Below are positions 32,391 through 43,743 of a stretch of 64,000 nucleotides of DNA, piece by piece. Each line of letters begins with the position of its first letter. The stretch's first letter is position 1. The notes under the pieces are model-generated. The model did no database searches, was not told the DNA's origin, and worked only from the letters and a program-made list of their open reading frames with translations. Source of the stretch: Desmodesmus armatus (lineage: Eukaryota; Chlorophyta; Chlorophyceae; Sphaeropleales; Scenedesmaceae); the NCBI GenBank assembly GCA_007449985.2, contig VIIQ02000679.1, forward strand, positions 201,001 to 265,000, written 5' to 3'. Position numbers and translations under genes: made by a program.

Positions 32391-33110
32391 GCAGCAGTAG
32401 CTACCAATGCTTTTCAGGGCCTTTTTTTCTCGAAGGGCTGCCCGTTCAGCCCCTTGATTTTTCACAGGGATGCATCCCGGTCTGCTCACAGCCACCGGCC
32501 GTTTTCAAAGGGATGCCCGGTGGCCCCCCAAAAATTCACAGGGATACCAGAACATGGCCATTTGCTCCTACGGGTGTTAAAATGCTAATGCAATGGTATA
32601 TAAAGGCTTGAACATCACTTTGGCGGAACGTTTCGTGGAACAAACAGTTTTTGAGGCAACAACGCCCCTCCTACAGTCACTGATCAGTACATACAGTACT
32701 TGCACTCTCCCTGGCGTGTTGACATGCTGCTGCAGCAAAGTGCGGGTCACGCACCACATTTTTTAGCATTCTGAATGTCATTTTTAGCCTCTGCTGGTCG
32801 TTCATGGCCTCTTCATTGGCAGATTCGCGTTTGTACTTGATCCGTAGCAGATCAAACAGCCCCAGAAGCCCCGCAGGGGGCGCTTCGGGAAACGCCCCGT
32901 TCTGACCGGCAACAATGTCTAGAATTCACCGGGATGCCCGTTTTGCTGCCGGAAAACCCACCGGGGCGCATCCCTGTGACCCCTGTGCCAAACCCTCTTT
33001 TCACCGGTTTGCCCGTTCAGCACTGCCAATTTTGACTGTGTATTGGGGCTCCAAAAGCCCATTTCACCGGGATCCCGGCCGGGCTGAAAAGCCCTGGTAG
33101 CTACTGCTGC
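32391..33110. mobile_element. MITE-like element with imperfect 30 bp terminal inverted repeats
   Basis: The left end 32391-32420 begins GCAGCAGTAGCTACCA. The right end 33081-33110 is its inverted copy with about four mismatches. The interior repeats words such as GGGATGCCCGGT, TTCACAGGGATGC and CCCGTTCAGC in both orientations, so much of it can fold back. No coding frame spans it and I cannot identify a target duplication. It ends about 75 bp before the proposed start of the MYND gene. Confidence 0.55.
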
Positions 33111-33646
33111 TTTAGCAACAGCTCCTGCTACAGGGCCAAGATTTGGCACTGCGTGGCCGTGCACACAGTGTATCTTGACCAACATGTTACTGTCGAACCT
33201 TCTGCAGGCCCTGCCATCCCTCACAATGCTCAGCACTGCCCAGGCCCTGCAGACATGGGATGTCACCATCAAGCTGCTGGCGGATATCAAAGCACATGCT
33301 GCTGCACACACCGGCCAGATTGCCACTCCCACAGGCCTGCTGTTGAACTTGAACAGCATCACTGGTGTGCTGTACACACCGCTGTCATCTCCTGTTGCCA
33401 CCTGGAAGCAGCTGCTGAAGAACAAGGTGAGCTGACAGATGGGGAAATCTTATGGGCTGCTTGTACCCGCCGGGTAGTATATGATGTGCATGCATGTGCT
33501 TGGCTGGTGTGTTGCTGCGCAGTACTTGATCAGGCTAGTCTTGAAAAACGGCTTTGTGTTCATCCCATGCAGCCAATGCCGTGGCCTGCTGCCATAAAGC
33601 TGTCAGGCACTATCACTGCCTGCGGCTCTGTCACGGGACTGCCAGG

Positions 33647-34126
33647 TGAACTGATTAGCCCCTCGATCTCTGGAGAACAGGCTGGACAGGCTGTGTCCTG
33701 ATGGATTCTGCGTGATAGGAAGCATGAGCCTTTCATGATAGGCGCAGGAGTCGACGAGGGGACTGAAAGACTAGACTAAACTGGCATAGGCCTTGAGAAG
33801 TCTGTCCTGCCTCAACTCAAGCCATACTCTGTAGAGGGAAGCTTCATGGATGGATCATGTACTGTGACTTACAAAAGGAAGCATGACTGACCAAGCCAAT
33901 CCACTAGGGACGACAAAGGTGACCAGCACCAGACGGCGCCAGCCTTTGATGAGCTTCACAGAGTTGACCCACATAACTGTCACACTCTGTCCCAAGGGTC
34001 AACTGACTGACCCACATCGTCATTACGCCGGAATGCTCCTCAGATACTCACAACATGATAACTTACTCAACATAGGGGAAGATGCTCTCCCAACAGAGCC
34101 TCTCCCAAGCCGCCTTAATCACTACA
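33647..34126 (+). repeat. 5' LTR of outer element
   Basis: 480 bp, TG...CA. By eye nearly identical to the 3' LTR at 43168-43647; both have TTAATCACTACA at the end, whereas both inner LTRs have TGATCACTACA, so LTRs pair by element. Confidence 0.92.
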
Positions 34127-35214
34127 TGCGGCTCCCTCTCACCAAGGCAACGCCCTCGTTGCCAGACGGCCGGACGAAGTCAAGCCAACACGAAGCCAAG
34201 GGGAAGCACCACAGTAGGAAAGGGGGATACTGATCAACGGGCGGGTAACACCAAGTGCGTCAAACCACCGACCCGTGACAGACGCAACTGAACTGCAACT
34301 GAAAACTGCCCAAACTTCACGACAAGGCATAGGCACGTACAAAGGACGCATGGAGCTGTTCGGCACGCACTGGCCTCCAGGTACAGCTAACAAAACCCGC
34401 ATGAAAGCAAAGGAGAGATGAATGCCTAGCCTTCTGCAAAATGCAGTTCACCAACACCTACCACACCTTCGACCTACCAACAGCATCGATATCTGCCCAG
34501 CTGTCACAACACAACCATGACACTTGCTCAGCACCAAAACCTTTGCGCCAACTGACAGCGCAACTGACCTCATCACAGATGGCGTACGCACAAAGATCTC
34601 GCCACCATGTCTTGACACACTGTCACCGCTGCTGCTGTCTACAACTCAGTGCACAGCAGTCACGGCAACACAATCGTCGTCTCCAGAAATCTGACCACCC
34701 AAAGGCACTGCGACTGAGCACAAACACACAACACCTCAAAAGACACACTTGCTTGCACTGCCTGACGATGCACATCACCTGCAGCCTGCAAACAACTCAA
34801 GACTGCAACAAGCCACAACGTTGTCACCATTGTGCAACCGGCAGGAGCACAGTGCCAGCACACAAACGCCAACAGAACTATGCAATTGTGCCGCCCCCTG
34901 TCACACGAGCGATGCCACTCCTCATTGATGCCACGCACGCGATCCAGGGACGCGCGCCAGCCAAAACCACAGTGCGATCGCCACACGACAGGTACAACCA
35001 TCAACCCTGCAAGAATGCTGGGAAAATCGCCAAAGTAGCCAACACACACACACAACGTGAACCTCACAGCGCACAACGGGGATGGCGACACTTGCATTGC
35101 TTAGTGGACAAGCGACAGGGCGCTAGACCAACACGCCGCACTGTCACACAAGACGACAAAACGCATACAAACCCCTAGTACTGGCAAGAGTGCTACACGC
35201 TTTCGGAGCACAGT

Positions 35215-35694
35215 TGTAGTGATCAAGGCGGCTTGGGAGAGGCTCTGTTGGGAGAGCATCTTCCCCTGTGTTGAGTAGTTATCATGTTGGTGAGTATCTT
35301 GGGAGCATTCTGGCGTGTTGATGATGTGGGTCAGTCAGTTGACCCTTGGGACAGAGTGTGACAGTTATGTGGGTCAACTCTGTGAAGCTCATCAAAGGCT
35401 GGCGCCGTCTGGTGCTGGTCACCTTTGTCGTCCCTAGTGGATTGGCTTGGTCAGTCATGCTTCCTTTTGTAAGTCACAATACATGATCCATCCATGAAGC
35501 TTCCCTCTACAGAGTATGGCTTGAGTTGAGGCAGGACAGACTTCTCAAGGCCTATGCCAGTTTAGTCTAGTCTTTCAGTCCCCTCGTCGACTCCTGTGCC
35601 TATCATGAAAGGCTCACGCTTCCTATCACGCAGAATCCATCAGGACACAGCCTGTCCAGCCTGTTCTCCAGAGATCGAGGGGCTAATCAGTTCA
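35215..35694 (-). repeat. 3' LTR of inner element
   Basis: 480 bp inverted relative to the outer LTRs; starts TGTAGTGATCAAGG and ends CTAATCAGTTCA on the plus strand. Confidence 0.92.
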
Positions 35695-38600
35695 GTGGTA
35701 GCGGAGATATGGCATTCGTTTGCTCTTCTATGGGCGAACGACGGGTGTTTGCTAGGCAGTTTCCCCTGCTGGCAAACGACGAAGCTGCTGGTGTGGGACA
35801 GCAGTACCGTTTCTGGAGGACAGCAATGCTCGACTGACCGATGGGACAAGTAAGGAGGACAAAGCGTCTGTGTGTGCTATAAGCAGCGCGTTTCCGAAGT
35901 GCAGCGCGTGCTTGGAGCTGCAGTGGAGAGAAGACAGTAACTGCCAGGAGCAGTATCAGCAAGCACAGTTGCAGTTGCTGGGTACAGTGGAAGCAAGCAA
36001 GTGCTGGAGGAGCATGTTGATTGCTACAGTGAGCTGCAGTCGGAATGGTTTTGCTGCATGCCTCTACCTTCCATGAGACTCTCCAGTATGGAGCATTTCC
36101 CCTCCTGGGTGTAGGCAGTATTCTTGCACACATGAAGCAGTGAGGTGTCTTCCCCTGCCACACAGTTATGTGTCTGTGTGTTGTGTCAGGTTCTGCCCCA
36201 GGTTGTAGTGTCGCCTGCTGTCGAGTCTTGCCTTGCCTGAAGGCTTATGTCTGGGCTGGCTTGTGCTCCAGCCCTCCTGACAGTGTTTTGAAAGGCAGCT
36301 ACTGGGCTTGTCAGCCAGTGGTTTGTCAGCTGTCAGATCCATGCTCCCTTGTTCTTCTTGTTCCTGTGGTAGGGTGTTTGTGCTATGAGCACGACAGCAG
36401 CAGGCTCGTGCGTTTTGCAGCTGCGCATGCAAGCTACATGAGTGTAGCGCAGCATCACGTGCACTGGTTTGGACTCACTTTTGCTATGTTGTGCTGTCTG
36501 TTGCTTTGATGTGCTCTTATGTGCAAGATGTGTGCTGCTTGGATGCTGTAGTGTGAGGCGCTGGACTTGCACTACAGGTGCGCAGGAAAGTTATGTGGTT
36601 GTGTCTTTGGTGCAAGCAGCAGTATGGCGCTCAGTGTGATGTGTCCCTTGTGACGGTGGTCAGCATGTGTTGGTGCTTGGAAGTTGTGTGTTCAGTGTGT
36701 GAGTTGTGTGTTTGGAGAATGCCTTGCTCTGACATGGGAGAGGAACACGGCACACGGGGAGCTCAGTGTCAAATGCACAGTCCCTGTTGTTGGGTGAGAC
36801 ACTAGGTGGAGTTGCGTGAGCGACGTACAGTTCTGCCTCCCTAGTTGTCCTTGTGGTGGTGCTGTGGTGTTCCAGTGGTGGCTCGTTGTGGTGTAGGCTA
36901 GTCCCCCGCAAGCTCAAGAGCCGTGTGTCAATCCGCAGTAGCATCAGGTCGCGCCTGGTGTATGAGGCTCACATGCATACCCTTGTAAGTCGCTGGCGCG
37001 TGTGTCAAGTTATGGGGTTGCATTGTGGAGTGCTTTGTTCAGCAAGTACCAGACTTTCCAGTGCATGGGCCCGTTCATGGCACACAGTGCATGACTCTTT
37101 GTGAGTGAGAGAGCCAACCTGCTGGCCCCAGGTGTTTCTCTTGTCATGGCTGCAATATGTGCACGCACCCTCCTCAACGCCTTTACGGTCTATATCGGCG
37201 GGCATTGGTTGAATCCCGGTGTGGTGGAGGTACCGCCTGGTTGTCTGTGTGTTGTTCTGCTGACCTGCGTGGTTGCACTGAGTCAGAGGTCAATGCTTGT
37301 GTGGCATTTCGCCCTGAGCATGTGACAAGGTTGCTCATGCTGTGGTAGTGCTACTTACTTTGTGGGTGACCCCCGAGTTCTTGTGTGCACTCCAGTATGT
37401 GGCACGGAGGCATCTGCACCGTGAAAGTCTTGATGGTGCAAGAGTGGTGCTTGTGTAAGCCGTGTGAGTGGTGTGTCAGATACAACTGAAGAAGTGGTTT
37501 TGTGTGCTGAAGCAAAAGCTCTGTAGAAGTTGTTCAGAGCGCTGATTGTCATTGGCATGGGTGTTGTTGTGTGCTGATGTTGTCAGTTCAGTGTGTGATG
37601 AAGGCTGCATCGGTGTGCCTGTGAGCAGTAGCATTATCGTGATGATGCGTGTGAGATGCAGAGACCAGATTCCGGTGGTGTTTTGGTTGGAGGCTGTCAG
37701 TGCCATTGCATTGTGGCCGTCAAAGGACAGTTGGTTTCCCTCTTGCTGAGAAGCAGTACACCGCCTGCACGCATGGCTATGTCGGCTGCATGGTAGTCCA
37801 AGTTGTGCTTGCTTACTGCTGTGGCGATCCCAGCAGGCTCAGTGTGGAGAGGACAGAGTTCAGCTGCATGTGTTGTTGAGGCCATTTGCATGTTTATTTG
37901 ACATGCCTTCAGTGTGCCGATGTGTGTAGACACAGGAAGGACATCAGATGTGTGTTTGGCTGCCTTGTGAAAGTGTACTCTGTGGTTCTACATGTGGAAC
38001 AGTTATGATGCTGGCCAAGGAGCCTTGAGTGTTGCCTCCTTAGGGACAGCAGTCAATGGCCGGGTGTACGCTGTGAGTCTATTTGGCTGGTGTGCATCAG
38101 TGGCGTGCTGCATGTTCAGGCATTGTGCACACGCTTGTGCAGACACTGACTGTTGCAGTGGCTAGAGTGCCAATGTGATCCACGGTAGTGTGGCTTGGTG
38201 GTTTGCTGGTCCTGACAGCTTTGGGCTGTGGTCACATGTCAGCCTATCTTTCGAAGTGGTGGCCGGTGTGTTGTGCATGTTGGCGCAGTTGGTAAAGGCA
38301 TCTGCCTTGAAGGAGCTCTTTGAAGCATTGCCGATGAGGCATTGTCGTGTGCTTGAGCTACCCTATGCAGTCCCATATTGCATGTTGACATGGTGCACGC
38401 AGTGGTGTGTTCAAAGTTGGCAAGCAGTTTGGGTGTGTGTTTTTGTTGTGCTTTGTTGCTGGTTTGCACTGTGAGCACAGGTACACTCAGTTTGGTTGTC
38501 AAGTTGTCTGCTGCAGAGCGACATTTACCTCCTGCTGAGTGCTTTACGGTTCCTGGTGCTAATGTACGAGCTTGTGTTCGCGACTGTGCTCCGAAAGCGT

Positions 38601-39697
38601 GTAGCACTCTTGCCAGTACTAGGGGTTTATATGCGTTTTGTCGTCTTGTGTGACAGTGCGGCGTGTTGGTCTAGCGCCCTGTCGCTTGTCCACTAAGCAA
38701 TGCAAGTGTCGCCATCCCCGTTGTGCGCTGTGAGGTTCACGTTGTGTGTGTGTTGGCTACTTTGGCGATTTTCCCAGCATTCTTGCAGGGTTGATGGTTG
38801 TACCTGTCGTGTGGCGATCGCACTGTGGTTTTGGCTGGCGCGCGTCCCTGGATCGCGTGCGTGGCATCAATGAGGAGTGGCATCGCTCGTGTGACAGGGG
38901 GCGGCACAATTGCATAGTTCTGTTGGCGTTTGTGTGCTGGCACTGTGCTCCTGCCGGTTGCACAATGGTGACAACGTTGTGGCTTGTTGCAGTCTTGAGT
39001 TGTTTGCAGGCTGCAGGTAATGTGCATCGTCAGGCAGTGCAAGCAAGTGTGTCTTTTGAGGTGTTGTGTATATGTGCAAGGTTGCCAGTGGATTGTTTCT
39101 GGCGAAGTGCATGTGTGTGTTCAGTCTCAGTGCCTTTGGGTGGTCAGAATTCTGGACAAGACAACGATTGTGTTGCCGTGACTGCTGTGCACTGAGCTGT
39201 AGACAGCAGCAGCGGTGACAGTGTGTCAGGACATCGTGGCGAGATCATTGTGCGTATGCCATCTGTGATGAAAGTCAGTTGCGCAGTCAGTTGGCGCACA
39301 TGTCTTGGTGTTGAGCAAGTGTCATGGTTGTGTTGTGACAGCTGAACAGATATCGATGCTGTTGGTTGGTCGAAGGTGTGGTAGGTGTTGGTGGACTGCA
39401 TTTTGCAAAAGGCTAGGCATTCATCTCTCCTTTGCTTTCATGCGGGTTTTGTTAGCTGTACCTGGAGGCCAGTGCGTGCCGAACAGCTCCATGCGTCCTT
39501 GTTCCGTGCCTATGCCTTGTGGTGAAATTTGGGCAGTTGGATGGTTGCAGTTCCATGCATGTGTCACAAGTCGGTGGTCTGACGCACTTGGTGTTACCCG
39601 CCCGTTAATGCATCCCTCTTTCCTACTGTGGTGCTTCCCTTCGGCTTCGTCCGGCCGTCAGGCAACGAGGGCGTTGCCTTGGTGAGAGGGAGCCGCA

Positions 39698-40177
39698 TGT
39701 AGTGATCAAGGCGGCTTGGGAGAGGCTCTGTTGGGAGAGCATCTTCCCATGTGTTGAGTAGTTATCATGTTGGTGAGTATCTTGGGAGCATTCTGGCGTG
39801 TTGATGATGTGGGTCAGTCAGTTGACCCTTGGGACAGAGTGTGACAGTTATGTGGGTCAACTCTGTGAAGCTCATCAAAGGCTGGCGCCGTCTGGTGCTG
39901 GTCACCTTTGTCGTCCCTAGTGGATTGGCTTGGTCAGTCATGCTTCCTTTTGTAAGTCACAATACATGATCCATCCATGAAGCTTCCCTCTACAGAGTAT
40001 GGCTTGAGTTGAGGCAGGACAGACTTCTCAAGGCCTATGCCAGTTTAGTCTAGTCTTTCAGTCCCCTCGTCGACTCCTGTGCCTATCATGAAAGGCTCAC
40101 GCTTCCTATCACGCAGAATCCATCAGGACACAGCCTGTCCAGCCTGTTCTCCAGAGATCGAGGGGCTAATCAGTTCA
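39698..40177 (-). repeat. 5' LTR of inner element
   Basis: 480 bp. It differs from its partner at least at one base seen by eye (CATCTTCCCATG here, CATCTTCCCCTG at 35259-35270), so the pair is nearly but not fully identical. Confidence 0.92.
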
Positions 40178-41309
40178 ACAGTCGCGAACACAAGCTCGTA
40201 CATTAGCACCAGGAACCGTAAAGCACTCAGCAGGAGGTAAATGTCGCTCTGCAGCAGACAACTTGACAACCAAACTGAGTGTACCTGTGCTCACAGTACA
40301 ATCCAGCAACAAAGCACTACAAAAACACACACCCAAACTGCTTGCCAACTTTCAACACACCATTGCGCGCACCACGTCAACATGCAATCTGAGACTGCAT
40401 AGGGTAGCTCAAGCACGCGACAATGCCTCATCGGCAATGCTTAGAAAAAACTCCCTCAAGGCAGATGCCTTTGCCAACTGCGCCAACATGCACAACACAC
40501 CGGCCACCACTTCGAAAGATAGGCTGACATGTGACCACAGCCCAAAGCTGTCAGGACCAGAAAACGACAAGCCATACTACCGTGGAACGCATTGGCACTC
40601 TAGCCACTGCAACAATCAGCGTCTGCACGAGCGTGTGCACAATGCCTGAAGATGCAGCACGCCACTGATGCACATCAGCCAGATAAACGCACAGTGTACA
40701 CCCGGCCATTGACTGTTGTCCATCATGATGCAACACTGAAGCTTCTGACATATGAGTCAGCATCACGGCTTGCTTCACATGCGCAACCACGGTGTACATT
40801 TTCGCACGGCAACCAGACGCAGCCAAAAGACTGCCAAATACACATCTCCTTCCTTTGTCTACACACATCGGCACACTGAAGGCATGTCAAGTAACCATGC
40901 AAAGGGCTTCAACCACACATGTAGCTGAACTCTGTCCTCTCCACACTGAGCCCGTCGGGATTGCCACAACAGTAAGCATACACAACTTTGACTACCATGC
41001 AGCCGACATAGCCATGCTTGCAGGCGGTGTACTGCTACTCAGCAAGAGGGACTCCAGCTGTCCTCCTTTGACTTCAACGGCCACGATGCAATGGCACTGA
41101 CAACCTCAAACCAAAACACCACAAGAATCTGGTCTCTGCATCACACATACAACATCACAATGTTGCCACGGCTTACAAGCACACCGATGCAGCCTTCATC
41201 ACACACTGAACTGACAACATCAGCACACAACAACACCCATGCCAATGACAACCAGCGCTCTGAACAACTTCCATAGAGCTTCTGCTTCAGAACACGCAAC
41301 CACTTCCTC

Positions 41310-41459
41310 AGTTGTATCTGACACACCACAGACACGGCTTACACAACCACCACTCTTGCACCATCAAGACTTGCAGATGCCTCCAGTTGTATCTGACACA
41401 CCACAGACACGGCTTACACAACCACCACTCTTGCACCATCAAGACTTGCAGATGCCTCC
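41310..41459. repeat. 75 bp tandem duplication specific to the outer element
   Basis: Two adjacent copies of a 75 bp unit (from about 41310 and 41385, containing TTGTATCTGACACACCACAG). The inner element carries one copy at the equivalent place (about 37415-37490, reverse strand). This accounts for most of the 70 bp length difference between the two interiors. Confidence 0.85.
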
Positions 41460-43167
41460 GTGCCACATACTGGAGTGCACACAAGAACTCGGGGGTCACC
41501 CACAAAGTAAGTAGCACTACCACAGCATGAGCAACCTTGTCACATGCTTAGGGCGAAACACCACACAAGCATTGACCTCTGACTCAGTGCAACCACGCAG
41601 GTCAGCAGAACAACACACAGACAACCAGGCGGTACCTCCACCACACCGGGATTCAACCAATGCCCGCCGATATAGACCGTTAAGGCGTTGAGGAGGGTGC
41701 GTGCACATATTGCAGCCATGACAAGAGAAACACCTGGGGCCAGCAGGTGGGCTTCTCTCACTCACAAAGAGTCATGCGCTGTGTGCCATGAACGGGCCCA
41801 TGCACTGGAAAGTCTGGTACTTGCTGAACAAAGCACTCCGCAATGCAACCCCATATCTTGACACATGCGCCAGCGACTTACGAGGGTATGCATGCGAGCC
41901 TCATACACCAGGCGCGACCTGATGCTACTGCTGATTGACACACGGCTCTTCAGCTTGCGGGGGACTAGCCTGCACCACAGCGAGCCACCACTGGAACACC
42001 ACAGCACCACCACAAGGACAACTAGGGAGGCAGAACTGTACGTCGCTCACGCAACTCCACCTAGTGTCTTACCCAACATCAGGGACTGTGCATCTCACAC
42101 GCAGTTCCCTGTGTGCTTTGTTCCTCTCCCATGTCAGAGCAAGGCATTCTCCAAAACAATCACACACTGAACACACCAACATCCAAGCACCAGCACATGC
42201 TGACCACCGTCACAAGGGACACATCACGCTGAGCGTCATACTGTTGCTTGCACCAACGACACAACCGCACAACTTTCCTGTGCACTTGTAGTGCAAGTCC
42301 AGCGCCTAACACTACAGCATCCAAGCAGCACACATCTTGCACAGAGCAGCACAGCACAACATAGCAACACACACCACAAGTGAGTCCACACCACTGCATG
42401 TGACGCTGCGCTGCGCTCATGTAGCTTGCATGCGCAGCTGAAAATGCTTAGGCCCGCTGCTGCCGTGCACAAAGCACAACCACTCTACCACAGGAACAAG
42501 AAGAACAAGGGAGCATGGGTCTGACAGCTGACAAAACCACTGGCTGACAAGCCCAGCAGCTGCCTTTCAAAACACTGTCAGGAGGGCTGGAGCACAGGCC
42601 AGGCCAGGCATAAGCCTACGGGCAAGGCAAGGCTCGACAGCAGGCGACACTACAACCTGGGGCAGAACCTGACACAACACACAGACACATAACTGCGTGG
42701 CAGGGGAAGACACCTCACTGCTTCATGTGTGCAAGAATACTGCCTACACCCAGGAGGGGAAATGCTCAATCCACACTGAAGAGTCTCATGGAAGGTAGAG
42801 GCATGCAGCAAAATCATCCCGACAGCAGCTCACTGTAGCAATCAACATGCTCCTCCAGCACTTGCTTTCTTCCACTGTACCCAGCAACTGCAACTGTGCT
42901 TGCTGATACTGCACCTGGCAGTTACTGTCTTCTCTCCACTGCAGCTCCAAGCACGCGCTGCATTTCAGAAACGCGCTGCTGATAGCACACAAAGACGCTT
43001 TGTCCTCCTTACTTGTCCCATCGGTCAGTCGAGCATTGCTGTCCTCCAGAAACGGTGCTGCTGTCCCACACCAGCAGCTTCTTCGTTTGCCAGCAGGGGA
43101 AACTGCCTAGCAAACACCCGTCGTTCGCCCACAGAAGAGCAAACGAATGCCATGTCTCCGCTACCAC

Positions 43168-43647
43168 TGAACTGATTAGCCCCTCGATCTCTGGAGAACA
43201 GGCTGGACAGGCTGTGTCCTGATGGATTCTGCGTGATAGGAAGCATGAGCCTTTCATGATAGGCGCAGGAGTCGACGAGGGGACTGAAAGACTAGACTAA
43301 ACTGGCATAGGCCTTGAGAAGTCTGTCCTGCCTCAACTCAAGCCATACTCTGTAGAGGGAAGCTTCATGGATGGATCATGTACTGTGACTTACAAAAGGA
43401 AGCATGACTGACCAAGCCAATCCACTAGGGACGACAAAGGTGACCAGCACCAGACGGCGCCAGCCTTTGATGAGCTTCACAGAGTTGACCCACATAACTG
43501 TCACACTCTGTCCCAAGGGTCAACTGACTGACCCACATCGTCATTACGCCGGAATGCTCCTCAGATACTCACAACATGATAACTTACTCAACATAGGGGA
43601 AGATGCTCTCCCAACAGAGCCTCTCCCAAGCCGCCTTAATCACTACA
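43168..43647 (+). repeat. 3' LTR of outer element
   Basis: 480 bp direct copy of 33647-34126, followed at once by the CCAGG target duplication and the continuation of the MYND exon. Confidence 0.92.
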
Positions 43648-43651
43648 CCAG

Positions 43652-43743
43652 GCTTGCACCACGAGGCATTGCTGTATTGCACGGCACTGCAGCCAAGGCT
43701 TGCACCACGTGGCATTGCTGCATTGCACGGCACTGCAGCGGAC
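43652..43743. repeat. 46 bp tandem duplication in the MYND gene
   Basis: Two copies (43652-43697 and 43698-43743) beginning with CTTGCACCACG and ending GCACGGCACTGCAGC plus a few diverged bases. Since 46 is not a multiple of three, the frame reading LHHEALLYCTALQ in the first copy passes out of phase with the frame that reads LHHVALLHCTALQRTHGF in the second. Confidence 0.8.

Larger units (their letters stand above)
35215..40177 (-). mobile_element. Inner LTR element, same family, inserted in reverse orientation
   Basis: Complete 4,963 bp copy with LTRs at 35215-35694 and 39698-40177 and a 4,003 bp interior. Its interior is the reverse complement of 34127-35214 joined to 40183-43167. The target duplication ACAGT is at 35210-35214 and 40178-40182. 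The corresponding uninterrupted site is readable inside this inner copy at 38576-38593 (GTTCGCGACTGTGCTCCG), with ACAGT present once, as expected for the empty site. Like the outer copy it has no recognisable protein-coding content. Confidence 0.92.
33647..43647 (+). mobile_element. Outer LTR element (non-autonomous, LARD-like), containing the nested inner copy
   Basis: Direct 480 bp LTRs at 33647-34126 and 43168-43647 begin TGAACTGATTAG and end AATCACTACA, the TG...CA form of LTR retroelements. The 5 bp CCAGG is duplicated at 33642-33646 and 43648-43652. Without the inner insertion its interior would be about 4.07 kb (34127-35214 plus 40183-43167). I find no gag, protease, reverse transcriptase or integrase motif, no obvious tRNA-complementary primer site directly after the 5' LTR (it reads TGCGGCTCCCTC) and no polypurine tract before the 3' LTR. 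The sense strand is strikingly A+C-rich. I infer that it was moved by proteins supplied elsewhere. It interrupts an exon of the MYND gene. Confidence 0.9.

Noticed and set aside
34441..35178. 245-codon open frame inside the LTR element, possible gag
   Set aside because: Rich in His, Thr and Gln with no family motif, and the equivalent stretch in the inner copy (38737-39401, minus) is broken into short pieces, so it is not conserved as coding.
37190..37235. GGTTGAATCCCGG, resembling a tRNA T-arm
   Set aside because: No matching acceptor stem, D arm or anticodon arm could be folded around it; it also occurs, inverted, in the other element copy as ordinary element sequence.
33647..43647. Interpretation as a DIRS/PAT-type element with split or inverted repeats
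   Set aside because: The two target duplications and the recoverable empty site show two separate LTR insertions, and no tyrosine recombinase is present.
33647..43647. Interpretation as a large segmental inverted duplication
   Set aside because: Repeat units end exactly at TG...CA LTR borders with 5 bp duplications, which duplication alone would not give.
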